Virus record (IMG/VR): IMGVR_UViG_3300030103_003222
Location: 1 to 64,000 of that record
DNA length: 64,000 nt
Reading direction: 5' to 3' (one strand)
Source: a virus
How positions within the stretch are numbered: the stretch's first letter is position 1; each line of letters begins with the position of its first letter. Made by a program: the position numbers and the translations under genes. Shown one piece after another: positions 25,601 to 32,768 of this stretch. Below the pieces are notes generated by a model. The model did not search any database. It saw nothing but the letters and a program-made list of their open reading frames with translations, and was not told where the DNA came from.

Positions 25601-28454
25601 CGCGCATGTGAACAAGAAGTTCGACATGGACATGGCTGCTGTGACTTCTCGCGCTCGTCAGATGTTTCAGTCTGCGCTCAAGACGCATCCTGAACACTTC
25701 AACCCAAACAACCCACAGTTCATCCCTAACGTCGTTCAGTTGTTCCATGCTGCTGAGAAGGACCTTCTCATGAACGGAGGTGAACAACATGGACTCAAGA
25801 CGTGGGGCTACGCAGTCGGGGAAAAGCCGGGTGCCTCGCTTGAAGAAGAGATTGGTGGCGACCTTTCTTCTTCACCTGCGAAGGTGTTGGCTCACGGACT
25901 GAATCTCGTCAACGAAGATATGCGCATTAACATGAACTCCTCGAACGCTCGCATTCTCGACGTGCTTCGGATTCCCGAGGACCAGCGCGACCAAGCCCAT
26001 ATCGAAATGGCTGAGCGCATCAAAGAGCAGTTAGAAGGCCACACTGAGAACGCCGTCATCATGACTGTCGGTGAGGCACTTCGACAGGGCATTTCACCAA
26101 AGGTGCAGACAAGTCGAGGCGTTCAAACCATTCCTGCCCCTTACGACATGGAGACTCCTGACGCTGAAGGTCCTGTTGACCACTGGGCAGCCAGCAAGGC
26201 ACACTACCGTGGCCTCATCCCATTGAAGAAAGAAGTCGGGGAGACGGCGTATAAGCGAGCGCGGCGTCAGGCAGACGCTTGGGCGAAAGGCGCCGCTCGC
26301 AACATCCCTCGATATTTCACTGAGCATCGACAACTTGGTTTGTTTGGTGATGACCGCAAACAGGAAGCGGAGCAGCATGGCCTCATGATGGTGCCACTCG
26401 AACGCCAGTTTCAAGGCACGGACAGAACGGGAATTGCGCTCGCGCAGCATGAGATTGAGAACGCCATGCACGCCGTGCTGATGTTCTCACCCGGACATCC
26501 CGGCTTCGACCCCGCCGTGATGCAGGGAGCCAAGAAGGCCACCATGGGCAACGTGAAACACGCTGAGTGGCAAGAAGTCCCAGTCGGTCCTGTGCACCCT
26601 GATTCACAAGGCGTCATCAACACTCATTACACGGGCGGTCTGATGGACCGAGGTGTTGTCATCGCTCCCCCGTCCATCGGTTTCTCTGTAGGGAAGGGAC
26701 GAGAGCCGACCGTTGGCACCAACATCGTGGGCGATGTCCGCCGCGTTCTTCCCAGTAAGGAGCAGATGGCGATGGTCACTGGAGCCGAGATGACCGAGAC
26801 GGCTCTCAACAATGGCTTCCCATATGTGCAGCAACAAGCCCAGCACTTCTCTGTCGACCCGTTCACAGGCACCGCGCCCGTAGACGGCGGCTATGACCTC
26901 ATTCACACCAGCGACCCTGTCGAGACACTGATGGTGCTTCTTGACCCTCAAGCCCTGCTGAAGAGTGATGAAAGCCGGCCACCGCCTGTGTTGGCGATGC
27001 ACCGCATTTTTGCTCTACGCGACCTCGACTCGTTGCGTGGCTTCAGCGATGACTGGGCTGTTTCGGGCCTTCCCCGTGGTGAGCGCCTTATCGTCAAGCG
27101 CGAAAGTGACGATGTCACAGCGTATGACGAAGGTGGGGAGGATGTAAAACTCAAGCCTGCTGACGTCAAGCAGTTCAAGGCCTTGGCCGACAGCGACTAC
27201 GTGATTGACGTTGTGCGGGCAAAGAAGGAGTTCGTCGTCTATGACCTGCTGTCCTATGACGACAACAATGTGTCGGACATGCTGTTGCGTGAGCGCATCA
27301 AACTCTTGCGCGCTCAATTCGACAGCCACGAGCACGTCATTGTCCCCGGCCCGCACAATTTCCGCATGACCGACCGTGAAGGGCTTGAAGCCGTGGTCGA
27401 GGCCTTGTCACCTGACCACGATTACCTGATGCTACGCGATGCGACTTCGACTTACATGAAGGGAGAGCGACGCCATCCGAAGTGGTTTATGCTCCGCAAA
27501 GACAAGGTCTTGTCCTTCATGGTGCTCGACGCTCGTGGGAAAGGACCGTTCGTCTATCGCCTCGGTGCTGGACCTGTCGACGCTGAGGACAGCGGGAACC
27601 GTGTGGTCGAACACGAAGGTAAGCACTACGTTGACGTCGGCACGGTGCGCAGCCCCAAGCCATTCAATGAAGGCGACGTCATCCAAGTCCGCGTGTCTGG
27701 TGTTCGCGTTAAGCGCGACAACAAGACCTACGACGTCACCGTGTCCAATGTGAAAGGCACGAGTGAGGACGAGTCCCCCGCTTCGCTGGAAACACTCAGT
27801 CTTCTGACCAAGTCCCATCCCATTATCGCCGTGCCCTTCGACGTCACCATGGGTAGCGAACGGCTAACGCTGGACATCTCCGAAGTGGACAGCATCACGT
27901 ATCGCTTGGAGAAATCACAACACGGTGTGTGGGCCATTGAGGGGCGTGCAGCGCTCGGTGCTGTGCAAAAGAGCGACTACGCCATGCGCCTCGCAGAAAG
28001 TCTGCGACCTCTGTGGATGGAAGCAGCGGCTCTCATCTCAAAGGGAACAGAGAAAGTCCGTAGCATGACCGAACCCAAGAATCAACGGCAATCGGCCAAA
28101 GAGTCTGCGGGTATCATCGAGGAAGACGATGAAGAGGCCATCCTCAAGCCAAAGAAGGTCGAGGTGATGGCTAAGACGCTGATGCGAATTGCCGACTTGA
28201 TGGACCGCATCGAGAAAGAGCGCATGACTGGCGGTCCCGGTGCCCGTGGCTTCTCGTTTGACGCAGGGAGTCAGGTTGAGTCGCCTCGTGGACCCACTCG
28301 TTTGACCTCCGAAGAGTCGCTACCTGACTGGGACATGAAGGAGCGCCCCACTGAGGACCCCGAGGAAGAATACCCTGAAGCGCGTCGTAAGCGTCTGAAA
28401 GACAAAAATGAGCGGCAGTCTACCGATTTGGAAGAAAACGTCGACTCATATTGA
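22653..28454 (+). CDS. Giant protein with ligase-like domain lacking the lysine
   Basis: This 1933-residue protein starts at GTG (22653; 22651 is out of frame). Most of it is unrecognised, with charged and helical regions. Residues about 1440-1700 resemble the adenylation domain of ATP-dependent DNA ligases: GERLIVKR at 1476-1483, FVVYDLLSYDDNN and SDMLLRERIKLLR, then LMLRDATSTYMKGERRHPKWFML at about 1592-1615. An OB-fold-like segment follows (YVDVGTV ... GDVIQVRVSGV). At the place of the KxDG nucleophile the sequence is GLPRGER, so the lysine appears replaced. It is likely a catalytically dead, structural or nucleic-acid-binding relative. The N-terminus has DLLKSA (16-20) and a later ALLKSDE. 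Its position just before the protease suggests a virion protein. Confidence 0.75.
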   Translation: MEEDPAEVYIRARNDLLKSAVDFHDYEDNIANYAFAKLSLEHHGIEFEPLWEDRLCESILKSAFRTKLDAEPALSENALLDLQVNNPELAREYAEALGELKDARNAMSGSVSVDEMLSFGKLSDRVAALEAQVTGRSTEQQKEEGALGGNISDEAARIPQHTFSDRIVEHSLRDIHRMWPQVKPIGRYDESFLSDGHGLLSYDPTDPTGRPMWARLLRGFYLPQPYQKGDKNLRMSLAERYASAELAHLKANKGKRAFEPRKRSGAEDEEHIPHFGPLMSTSHAVYEQAYQAWRQSRGGKLSELMVFADTENPVERDYRMREEHFKAVEDHAWFSTGIGGNVDPKSTMSQEEIAERGINDPESLEEYDIDHGFGIWPYLLGLDFLPPADMHRVLKHIDEHGTDKADQQIVKLSGPVPFIDMGRVKRDFAQRFTPLFHAAARNAHHPGATMRKRNEGSRLTDARGFEGLERDNLFYALSHTPHPSNPDRTLRDFVNERFSRYMNPGDTEDDVVDENYPIPNITAALAKNMEGNTPEENRELLGRLKPAYAHSEHSVNWFLGRDKDGALINDHPLYPDATDANHPAGQEDLIERLHDASDELTDAVMSSKFSRDIDAFYHLGNNVPSLDDIPESERESWLRADDGSLLGLAHYWGKPFHYEGGYGKHPKMLIEMLHQMWPGERSPFGQLEGGRITPNEDALGLTSRYISMGFAPETQHAGSPRVQLSFFNASQPRSETAKRRSRTRNQAAFHGKVSTSPAYSNSVAGKSDDEIRQVTGGKVQKFSLDNTGWTTGDSYGAIGSKQRFTMRERASRWWHWLATRMRTGSGEIPDKFHSQQEMEAGNVERTRGTKREFDRLQGWADKDKTSSKKFAEMLDEAGHDEAVDEITLNHLSDTQLALEEALQEEFSSSFKDEIGNASSEEVQALIAGVEDPNKRADMMRRFREIYDSSGIVDAHREFDEMMESYERVGESEFDPSKDDFSRRAHVNKKFDMDMAAVTSRARQMFQSALKTHPEHFNPNNPQFIPNVVQLFHAAEKDLLMNGGEQHGLKTWGYAVGEKPGASLEEEIGGDLSSSPAKVLAHGLNLVNEDMRINMNSSNARILDVLRIPEDQRDQAHIEMAERIKEQLEGHTENAVIMTVGEALRQGISPKVQTSRGVQTIPAPYDMETPDAEGPVDHWAASKAHYRGLIPLKKEVGETAYKRARRQADAWAKGAARNIPRYFTEHRQLGLFGDDRKQEAEQHGLMMVPLERQFQGTDRTGIALAQHEIENAMHAVLMFSPGHPGFDPAVMQGAKKATMGNVKHAEWQEVPVGPVHPDSQGVINTHYTGGLMDRGVVIAPPSIGFSVGKGREPTVGTNIVGDVRRVLPSKEQMAMVTGAEMTETALNNGFPYVQQQAQHFSVDPFTGTAPVDGGYDLIHTSDPVETLMVLLDPQALLKSDESRPPPVLAMHRIFALRDLDSLRGFSDDWAVSGLPRGERLIVKRESDDVTAYDEGGEDVKLKPADVKQFKALADSDYVIDVVRAKKEFVVYDLLSYDDNNVSDMLLRERIKLLRAQFDSHEHVIVPGPHNFRMTDREGLEAVVEALSPDHDYLMLRDATSTYMKGERRHPKWFMLRKDKVLSFMVLDARGKGPFVYRLGAGPVDAEDSGNRVVEHEGKHYVDVGTVRSPKPFNEGDVIQVRVSGVRVKRDNKTYDVTVSNVKGTSEDESPASLETLSLLTKSHPIIAVPFDVTMGSERLTLDISEVDSITYRLEKSQHGVWAIEGRAALGAVQKSDYAMRLAESLRPLWMEAAALISKGTEKVRSMTEPKNQRQSAKESAGIIEEDDEEAILKPKKVEVMAKTLMRIADLMDRIEKERMTGGPGARGFSFDAGSQVESPRGPTRLTSEESLPDWDMKERPTEDPEEEYPEARRKRLKDKNERQSTDLEENVDSY

Positions 28455-28463
28455 TGCCGCCTT

Positions 28464-28471
28464 ATTTATGT
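28464..28471 (+). promoter_or_regulatory. TATA-like box of the capsid block
   Basis: TTATTTAT lies in the 44-base gap between the giant gene and the protease gene. With a spacing of about 26 bases, transcription would start near 28494, only a few bases before GTG 28499, giving an almost leaderless message. A separate promoter would suit high expression of protease, scaffold and capsid protein. Confidence 0.45.
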
Positions 28472-28498
28472 AGGTGAACACACCAACGGGGGATTAGT

Positions 28499-29875
28499 GT
28501 GCTACTCCGAAGCAGCAATCAGTCCGGCCTCACTCTCCTCAAGGGGAGCAGTGACCTCGTCGTTGCTGGCTATGCTTCAGTAGAACTCGTAGACAAACAG
28601 GGGGACTTGATTACACGGTCGGCGCTTAAGGACGCGTTCAAGAAGTTCATGTCCGACCCCAAGTATTCAAACGTCCAATTAGCACACTCAAACATTCAAG
28701 TCGGAGAAGTAATACCGTCATACACAGACAACGAAGGGAGGTTTTGGAAGAGCGAGGTTGATGATGCGGGAATGTTCGTCGTCGTCAAACTGAGAAATGA
28801 CATCGAGAAAGCCCGAGAAGTGGCCGCCGAGATTCGTAAAGGAAACCTTGCAGGATTCAGCATCGGGGGACAAGCGTTCAAGCGAGTTCACAAAGCAGAC
28901 GCGAATCACGGCTCATATCAGGAAATCTCCAAACTCGAACTTCACGAAATCACAATCTGCGAAAAAGGAATCAACCCCGAAGCCACATTCAAAATCCTAA
29001 AGGAAGACACTGAAAACAACAAGGTGAGTAAAATGACTGACGATGTAATGAACCAAATGAACAGCGTGTTGGAGCGACTGGAAGGTCGCCTCGATGACAT
29101 GGAAAAGGGCATGCCTCCTCAACTGAAGGAGCACATGGAAGACAAGAAGTCCAAGAAGGACGACAAGGAAAAGGCCGCATATAAGGCTGAAGCCGAAGAG
29201 GACGAGAAGGAGAAGAAGGACGAGAAGAAGAAGTCCGAGTTCTCCGACGTCATCACGGCCGAATACCTCGACTGGATGGAGAACACCCTCAAGTCCGCTG
29301 GTGTGGACACTGATGGTGCTCGCGCCCACTTCGACGGCATCACCAAGGCCAACCTCGGCTCCACCCCCGAGTCCATCGGTGACGGCGCTTCCTACTTTGC
29401 TGGGCAGGTCAACGGCCGTGCTCAGGAAGGCGGCTCCCCGTCCACCAACGCTCTTGCTCGCGCCGGCCTCTCTCGTGGCGGCGGCGGCGAAGTCAGCAAG
29501 GGTGACTTCCTCACCTCCATTGACCCCGTCAGCGCCGAAGAGGCCTACGAGGTCTTCAAGGCCGCTAAGCAGGAAGAAGAACTCCGCAAGGCCCTTGAAG
29601 GAAACTTTGAGCAGCGCTACACTCATGAGCGCACGGTCGAAGTTCAGAAGGCTCAGGCCCAAGCGTTTGACCCTCGCGGTCCCCTCGATGAAGTCATGAA
29701 GGCGCTCGGCGCCCTCAATGAGCGCATCGACAACCTGTCTACCGGCGGCGGCACCACGCTCGCCAAGTCGGCTGACGCTGCCCCGACGGTCGCTGTCCCT
29801 GAGACGGCTGACCTCGCCAGCATGTCATGGGATGAGGTCCACTCGCTCGCGAACCGAGCGATTCGTGGAGAGTGA
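28499..29875 (+). CDS. Prohead protease fused to scaffold region
   Basis: This 458-residue protein starts at GTG 28499. Residues 1-165 match the HK97-type prohead maturation protease: H63 in LAHSN, S121 in GNLAGFSIGG and E150 in LHEITICEKGINPEA agree with the His, Ser and Glu of that family. Residue 11-18 is LTLLKGSS. Residues 178-458 form an acidic/basic coiled coil and a linker that ends in MSWDEVHSLANRA, typical of a scaffold. An internal start (see 29033) could make the scaffold alone, as for lambda C/Nu3. The base composition changes at that point: the protease part is AT-richer and the scaffold part uses the same favoured GC-ending codons as the capsid gene. Confidence 0.88.
   Translation: MLLRSSNQSGLTLLKGSSDLVVAGYASVELVDKQGDLITRSALKDAFKKFMSDPKYSNVQLAHSNIQVGEVIPSYTDNEGRFWKSEVDDAGMFVVVKLRNDIEKAREVAAEIRKGNLAGFSIGGQAFKRVHKADANHGSYQEISKLELHEITICEKGINPEATFKILKEDTENNKVSKMTDDVMNQMNSVLERLEGRLDDMEKGMPPQLKEHMEDKKSKKDDKEKAAYKAEAEEDEKEKKDEKKKSEFSDVITAEYLDWMENTLKSAGVDTDGARAHFDGITKANLGSTPESIGDGASYFAGQVNGRAQEGGSPSTNALARAGLSRGGGGEVSKGDFLTSIDPVSAEEAYEVFKAAKQEEELRKALEGNFEQRYTHERTVEVQKAQAQAFDPRGPLDEVMKALGALNERIDNLSTGGGTTLAKSADAAPTVAVPETADLASMSWDEVHSLANRAIRGE
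29033..29875 (+). CDS. Nested in-frame scaffold protein
   Basis: ATG 29033 lies in frame inside the protease gene and is preceded by AAGGTGAG at 29021-29028, a good ribosome binding site at a normal distance. The product would be 280 residues, MTDDVMNQMNS..., with a coiled coil, a Lys/Glu-rich segment and the terminal MSWD helix, and without the protease domain. Codon use becomes much more biased from this point on. This is the arrangement of lambda C/Nu3, in which the scaffold is translated from an internal start. The small protein at 21505 begins with a similar acidic start and ends with the same helix. It is inferred from sequence only. Confidence 0.65.
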   Translation: MTDDVMNQMNSVLERLEGRLDDMEKGMPPQLKEHMEDKKSKKDDKEKAAYKAEAEEDEKEKKDEKKKSEFSDVITAEYLDWMENTLKSAGVDTDGARAHFDGITKANLGSTPESIGDGASYFAGQVNGRAQEGGSPSTNALARAGLSRGGGGEVSKGDFLTSIDPVSAEEAYEVFKAAKQEEELRKALEGNFEQRYTHERTVEVQKAQAQAFDPRGPLDEVMKALGALNERIDNLSTGGGTTLAKSADAAPTVAVPETADLASMSWDEVHSLANRAIRGE

Positions 29876-29911
29876 GCAATCACCAAACACACAAAATGAG
29901 GAGTGAATAAT

Positions 29912-31090
29912 ATGGCACGAAACTACGTCCGAACTGTTACCGACATGGAGCGCTATTACTACGGCGCCGGAAACGCGATGGGATATTCCTACAGCGGCTC
30001 TGAATTGCTCAAGGCTGACGCACCGATGCTGTCCACCACTGGTGGCACCTATCAGGCCATCTACGGCCGCAAAGTGTGGTCCCAATTGAACCAAGAGTTC
30101 AACGCCTTCTCCATCCTTCCCAAGAAGCCTTGGGAGCGAAGTGGATGGCGCGTCATCACCGCCAAGCCTAACGGCGGCTCTCTGAGCGGCGGAATCGCTG
30201 AGAACGGCACCCTGCCGGAAACCATCAAGCCTACCTTCCAGCACGTTGCTGCGAAGCCCAAGACCATCGCTCACACCTTCGACCTGAGCGAAGTCGCCAT
30301 CTTCTTGTCCGACAAGGACGACGGCCTCGGTGACATGCGCGCCGTGATGAAGGAAGAGATGGGTAAGCACCACGCTGAGATGGTGAACCTGATGCTCACC
30401 ACCGACGTCAGCACCGTTGCGGGCAACAACTTCGAGTCCCTCGACCGCATTACCGCTGCCGACGGTGGCTCCAGCCCCTCCAACAACGCTGGTCTGAAGA
30501 CGGCTGGCGGCAACCAACACGTTGACGCCGCCTCCGACCTCGACATCTACAGCATCGCCCGCGCCTCAAACTCGTGGTCCCACGCTGAGATGAACTGCGC
30601 CAACGACACCACGGCGGGCAACAAGCGTGTGCTCTCCCTCGACTTGCTCGACACGATGTTCCAGCAGATGTGGGAGCGCGGTGGCAACCCCAAGGTCATC
30701 CTGACGGGCTACGACACCCTGATGCGCCTCCAGCAACTCTTGCAGGCGCAGCAGCGCTTCATGGAAGAGAAGCGTGTGACGCCCACCTACAACGGTGTGA
30801 AGGGTGTTCCCGGTATCGAAGCCGGTTTCATCGTCGCTACCTACAACGGTGTGCCCATCATCCCCTCGAAGGACGTCAACGACGACGATGGCCTCGCCCG
30901 CATGTATTTCCTCGACACTGACTACCTCTACTTCAGCACGGCCATCCCCACGCAATACTTCGAGTCCGGCATCGAGACTGGCGACCCATTCGCCATCAAC
31001 CGTCTTGGTCAGGAAGGCCTCTACCGCACGATGGGCGAGGTTTGGACGACTTTCTTTGGAGCGCAGGGCCAAATCCGCGACCTTAAGTGA
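29912..31090 (+). CDS. Major capsid protein, HK97 fold
   Basis: This 392-residue protein starts at ATG 29912, five bases after GAGGAGTGA. It is placed as the capsid protein by its position right after protease/scaffold and by its patterns (NPKVILTGYDTLMRLQQLLQ, GIEAGFIVATYNGVPIIPSKDV, ETGDPFAINRLGQEGLYRTMGE), which fit HK97-fold capsid proteins of archaeal and bacterial viruses. Codon use is the most biased in the window (Lys AAG, Asn AAC, Ile ATC), consistent with very high expression. Residues 29-38, GSELLKADAP, contain an LLK motif that could be the site of maturation cleavage (inference). Confidence 0.9.
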   Translation: MARNYVRTVTDMERYYYGAGNAMGYSYSGSELLKADAPMLSTTGGTYQAIYGRKVWSQLNQEFNAFSILPKKPWERSGWRVITAKPNGGSLSGGIAENGTLPETIKPTFQHVAAKPKTIAHTFDLSEVAIFLSDKDDGLGDMRAVMKEEMGKHHAEMVNLMLTTDVSTVAGNNFESLDRITAADGGSSPSNNAGLKTAGGNQHVDAASDLDIYSIARASNSWSHAEMNCANDTTAGNKRVLSLDLLDTMFQQMWERGGNPKVILTGYDTLMRLQQLLQAQQRFMEEKRVTPTYNGVKGVPGIEAGFIVATYNGVPIIPSKDVNDDDGLARMYFLDTDYLYFSTAIPTQYFESGIETGDPFAINRLGQEGLYRTMGEVWTTFFGAQGQIRDLK

Positions 31091-31121
31091 ACACAAAAAA
31101 AACAACACGGAGTGATTAAAC

Positions 31122-31544
31122 ATGGAAGAACTTACACTGTCTGGAACTGCAACTGCGACCCTTGTGGGCGCATGGGAACTTCGCGCTGGCTCTCAGTCCA
31201 CCACCGAGTGGCAAGACGGAGCCGCTGACACCTCCTACCCCGGAGGCGGTCCCGGCACCTTTAGTGCTGTGAACAGCGACGGAGCGAACGGCTACGACCC
31301 CGCCCCGAAGATGGCTCTGATTTCCCTCACTGGAGTGGCGGACAACGAAACCGTCATCCTTGGAGGAGGAATCTCCTCTATCTACGCGGCCTTCATCCAA
31401 GAGAACGACGCTACGCCTGTCAACGACGCTCACGGGAGCAACAACATGGCGCTTGACATCTCGCGGAGTGGAACCACCGTCACGCTTCACGTTGTTGGCG
31501 GAGCCGCTGACATCATCGCTGACTTGATGGTCCTCTATTCGTGA
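31122..31544 (+). CDS. Possible capsid decoration protein
   Basis: This 140-residue, Gly/Ala/Thr-rich protein with many short strand-like segments follows the capsid gene directly, behind GGAGTGAT. There is no motif I recognise. Small beta-rich proteins next to the capsid gene are often decoration or cement proteins, so this is the most likely role, by position only. It shares the favoured codon use of the capsid gene. Confidence 0.65.
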   Translation: MEELTLSGTATATLVGAWELRAGSQSTTEWQDGAADTSYPGGGPGTFSAVNSDGANGYDPAPKMALISLTGVADNETVILGGGISSIYAAFIQENDATPVNDAHGSNNMALDISRSGTTVTLHVVGGAADIIADLMVLYS

Positions 31545-31554
31545 GGTGGGCTGA

Positions 31555-31959
31555 GTGCCGACCATTACCTACATCGGTAGGCGCTTCCAAAAGCGCTGCG
31601 TCGACCCGTCGCATCCAAACTGGATTCGTGGCGAATCACGTGAGGTCACGGCTGCTTGGCTTGACCGCTACATGCCGAGGGTCGACATGACCCATTACGT
31701 CATCGAAGGCTGGGAGCCGAAGGTTCCCGAGGCTGAAACGGTTGACGCTGGCAACGACGGCGTCCCTGACGAGGGCTGGAACCGCAAGGACATCGCTACG
31801 TGGCTCGCTGGCTACGACATCAAGCCCAAGGGCTACGCAACCAAATCCACACTGCTCGAACTCGTCGCTACTGTTATGAGTCCTGACGGTGTGGCCGAGA
31901 CTGAAGAGATGGTGGCCGAGTCCGCTGAATCTGAAGAAGAATCCACAGAGAGTGAGTGA
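31555..31959 (+). CDS. HeH/SAP-like domain protein
   Basis: This 134-residue protein starts at GTG 31555. The middle has a region, WNRKDIATWLAGYDIK then GYATKSTLLELV (about residues 75-105), that matches the short helix-extended-loop-helix pattern of HeH/SAP/LEM domains, which can bind DNA or protein. The C-terminus is very acidic. A similar SAP-like domain occurs in the protein at 37137. It belongs to the row of small genes between capsid and connector, so it may be a head-completion protein. Confidence 0.6.
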   Translation: MPTITYIGRRFQKRCVDPSHPNWIRGESREVTAAWLDRYMPRVDMTHYVIEGWEPKVPEAETVDAGNDGVPDEGWNRKDIATWLAGYDIKPKGYATKSTLLELVATVMSPDGVAETEEMVAESAESEEESTESE

Positions 31960-31961
31960 AC

Positions 31962-32273
31962 ATGACGACGCTAACGATTGACCCCCGACCAACCTACTTT
32001 GGCGACCGCATGATTGTGACCGGCTCCTATGCTGCCGGACGCACTGAAATCGCTCTTGGCAGCCTTCTCGCAAGCATTGACGCGTTCATCCTGAACCCGT
32101 CCGCAGTCACCGCTCAGGTGGTTGACACGACGCCTGCTGACGACGGCGGCACTGCCGGCACCCTGAATCTCTTGGACGTCGCGACCGTTGACGGGACCAC
32201 TGTGACCATCGCCGGGGCTGCGGCAGGAACGACTGTTGCTGGCACTTTCCTTGCTATCGGTCGCCGCTCCTGA
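31962..32273 (+). CDS. Small beta-rich protein
   Basis: This 103-residue protein begins at ATG 31962 after GAGTGA. It is made of Thr/Ala/Gly-rich strand-like segments (GTVTIAGAAAGTTVAGT-like) with no recognised motif. It is next in the row of small genes after the capsid protein. A role on the capsid surface or at the neck is possible but not shown. Confidence 0.6.
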   Translation: MTTLTIDPRPTYFGDRMIVTGSYAAGRTEIALGSLLASIDAFILNPSAVTAQVVDTTPADDGGTAGTLNLLDVATVDGTTVTIAGAAAGTTVAGTFLAIGRRS

Positions 32274-32286
32274 AGGCGGTGATTGA

Positions 32287-32460
32287 TTGGCAAAGACCGT
32301 GACCATTCTCGGCCCCTTCGCGCAGAAGGACTTCAACAACTCCACTGCACGCACGGTTGTCGAGACGGCCATTAGCACCGCTATTGGCTCCAACACCTGC
32401 GTGTCGGCTGACCCACATCTCATCCTCGGGAACATCTACATCTTTGTGACGACTTCCTGA
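32287..32460 (+). CDS. Short hydrophobic/beta protein, 57 residues
   Basis: This short gene begins at TTG 32287, behind GGCGGTGATT, and ends 6 bases before the next start. The protein starts MAKTVTILGPFAQKDF and ends in the strand LILGNIYIFVTTS. Its start, ribosome binding site and exact fit into the gap make it credible. It is probably a small structural protein like its neighbour at 31962. Function unknown. Confidence 0.6.
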   Translation: MAKTVTILGPFAQKDFNNSTARTVVETAISTAIGSNTCVSADPHLILGNIYIFVTTS

Positions 32461-32465
32461 GTGTG

Positions 32466-32768
32466 ATGGGTATGGGCTTTGAACTGGCGAGCATCGACTT
32501 CGATGACATCAGCCGGATGCAAAAGCAAGCCGTCCGCTCCGACGTGGCTCTTGCACCTGAGATGGTGAACCCTGAAGACCCTCTCAAGGGCGTAGTCAAA
32601 GAACAGCGCAACCGCAACAGCGAGATTGGCGATGTTCTCAACATCGGCTCAGGGACGCGCTGCAAGCACTGCGGCATGCTGCACTTCATGTGGCGTGAGA
32701 ACTGCGGCTCTTGCGGCAAGCCCATGGAGTATAACCTCGGCCACCGTGATGAGGGGGCAAGAGAGTAA
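32466..32768 (+). CDS. Small zinc-ribbon protein
   Basis: This 100-residue protein has CKHCGMLHFMWRENCGSCG (about residues 66-84), a C-x2-C ... C-x2-C zinc ribbon, after a charged helical N-terminus. ATG 32466 is chosen; ATG 32472 or GTG 32463 are alternatives. Its stop overlaps the connector gene. A scaffold-like role at the head-tail joint is possible. Function unknown. Confidence 0.65.
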   Translation: MGMGFELASIDFDDISRMQKQAVRSDVALAPEMVNPEDPLKGVVKEQRNRNSEIGDVLNIGSGTRCKHCGMLHFMWRENCGSCGKPMEYNLGHRDEGARE

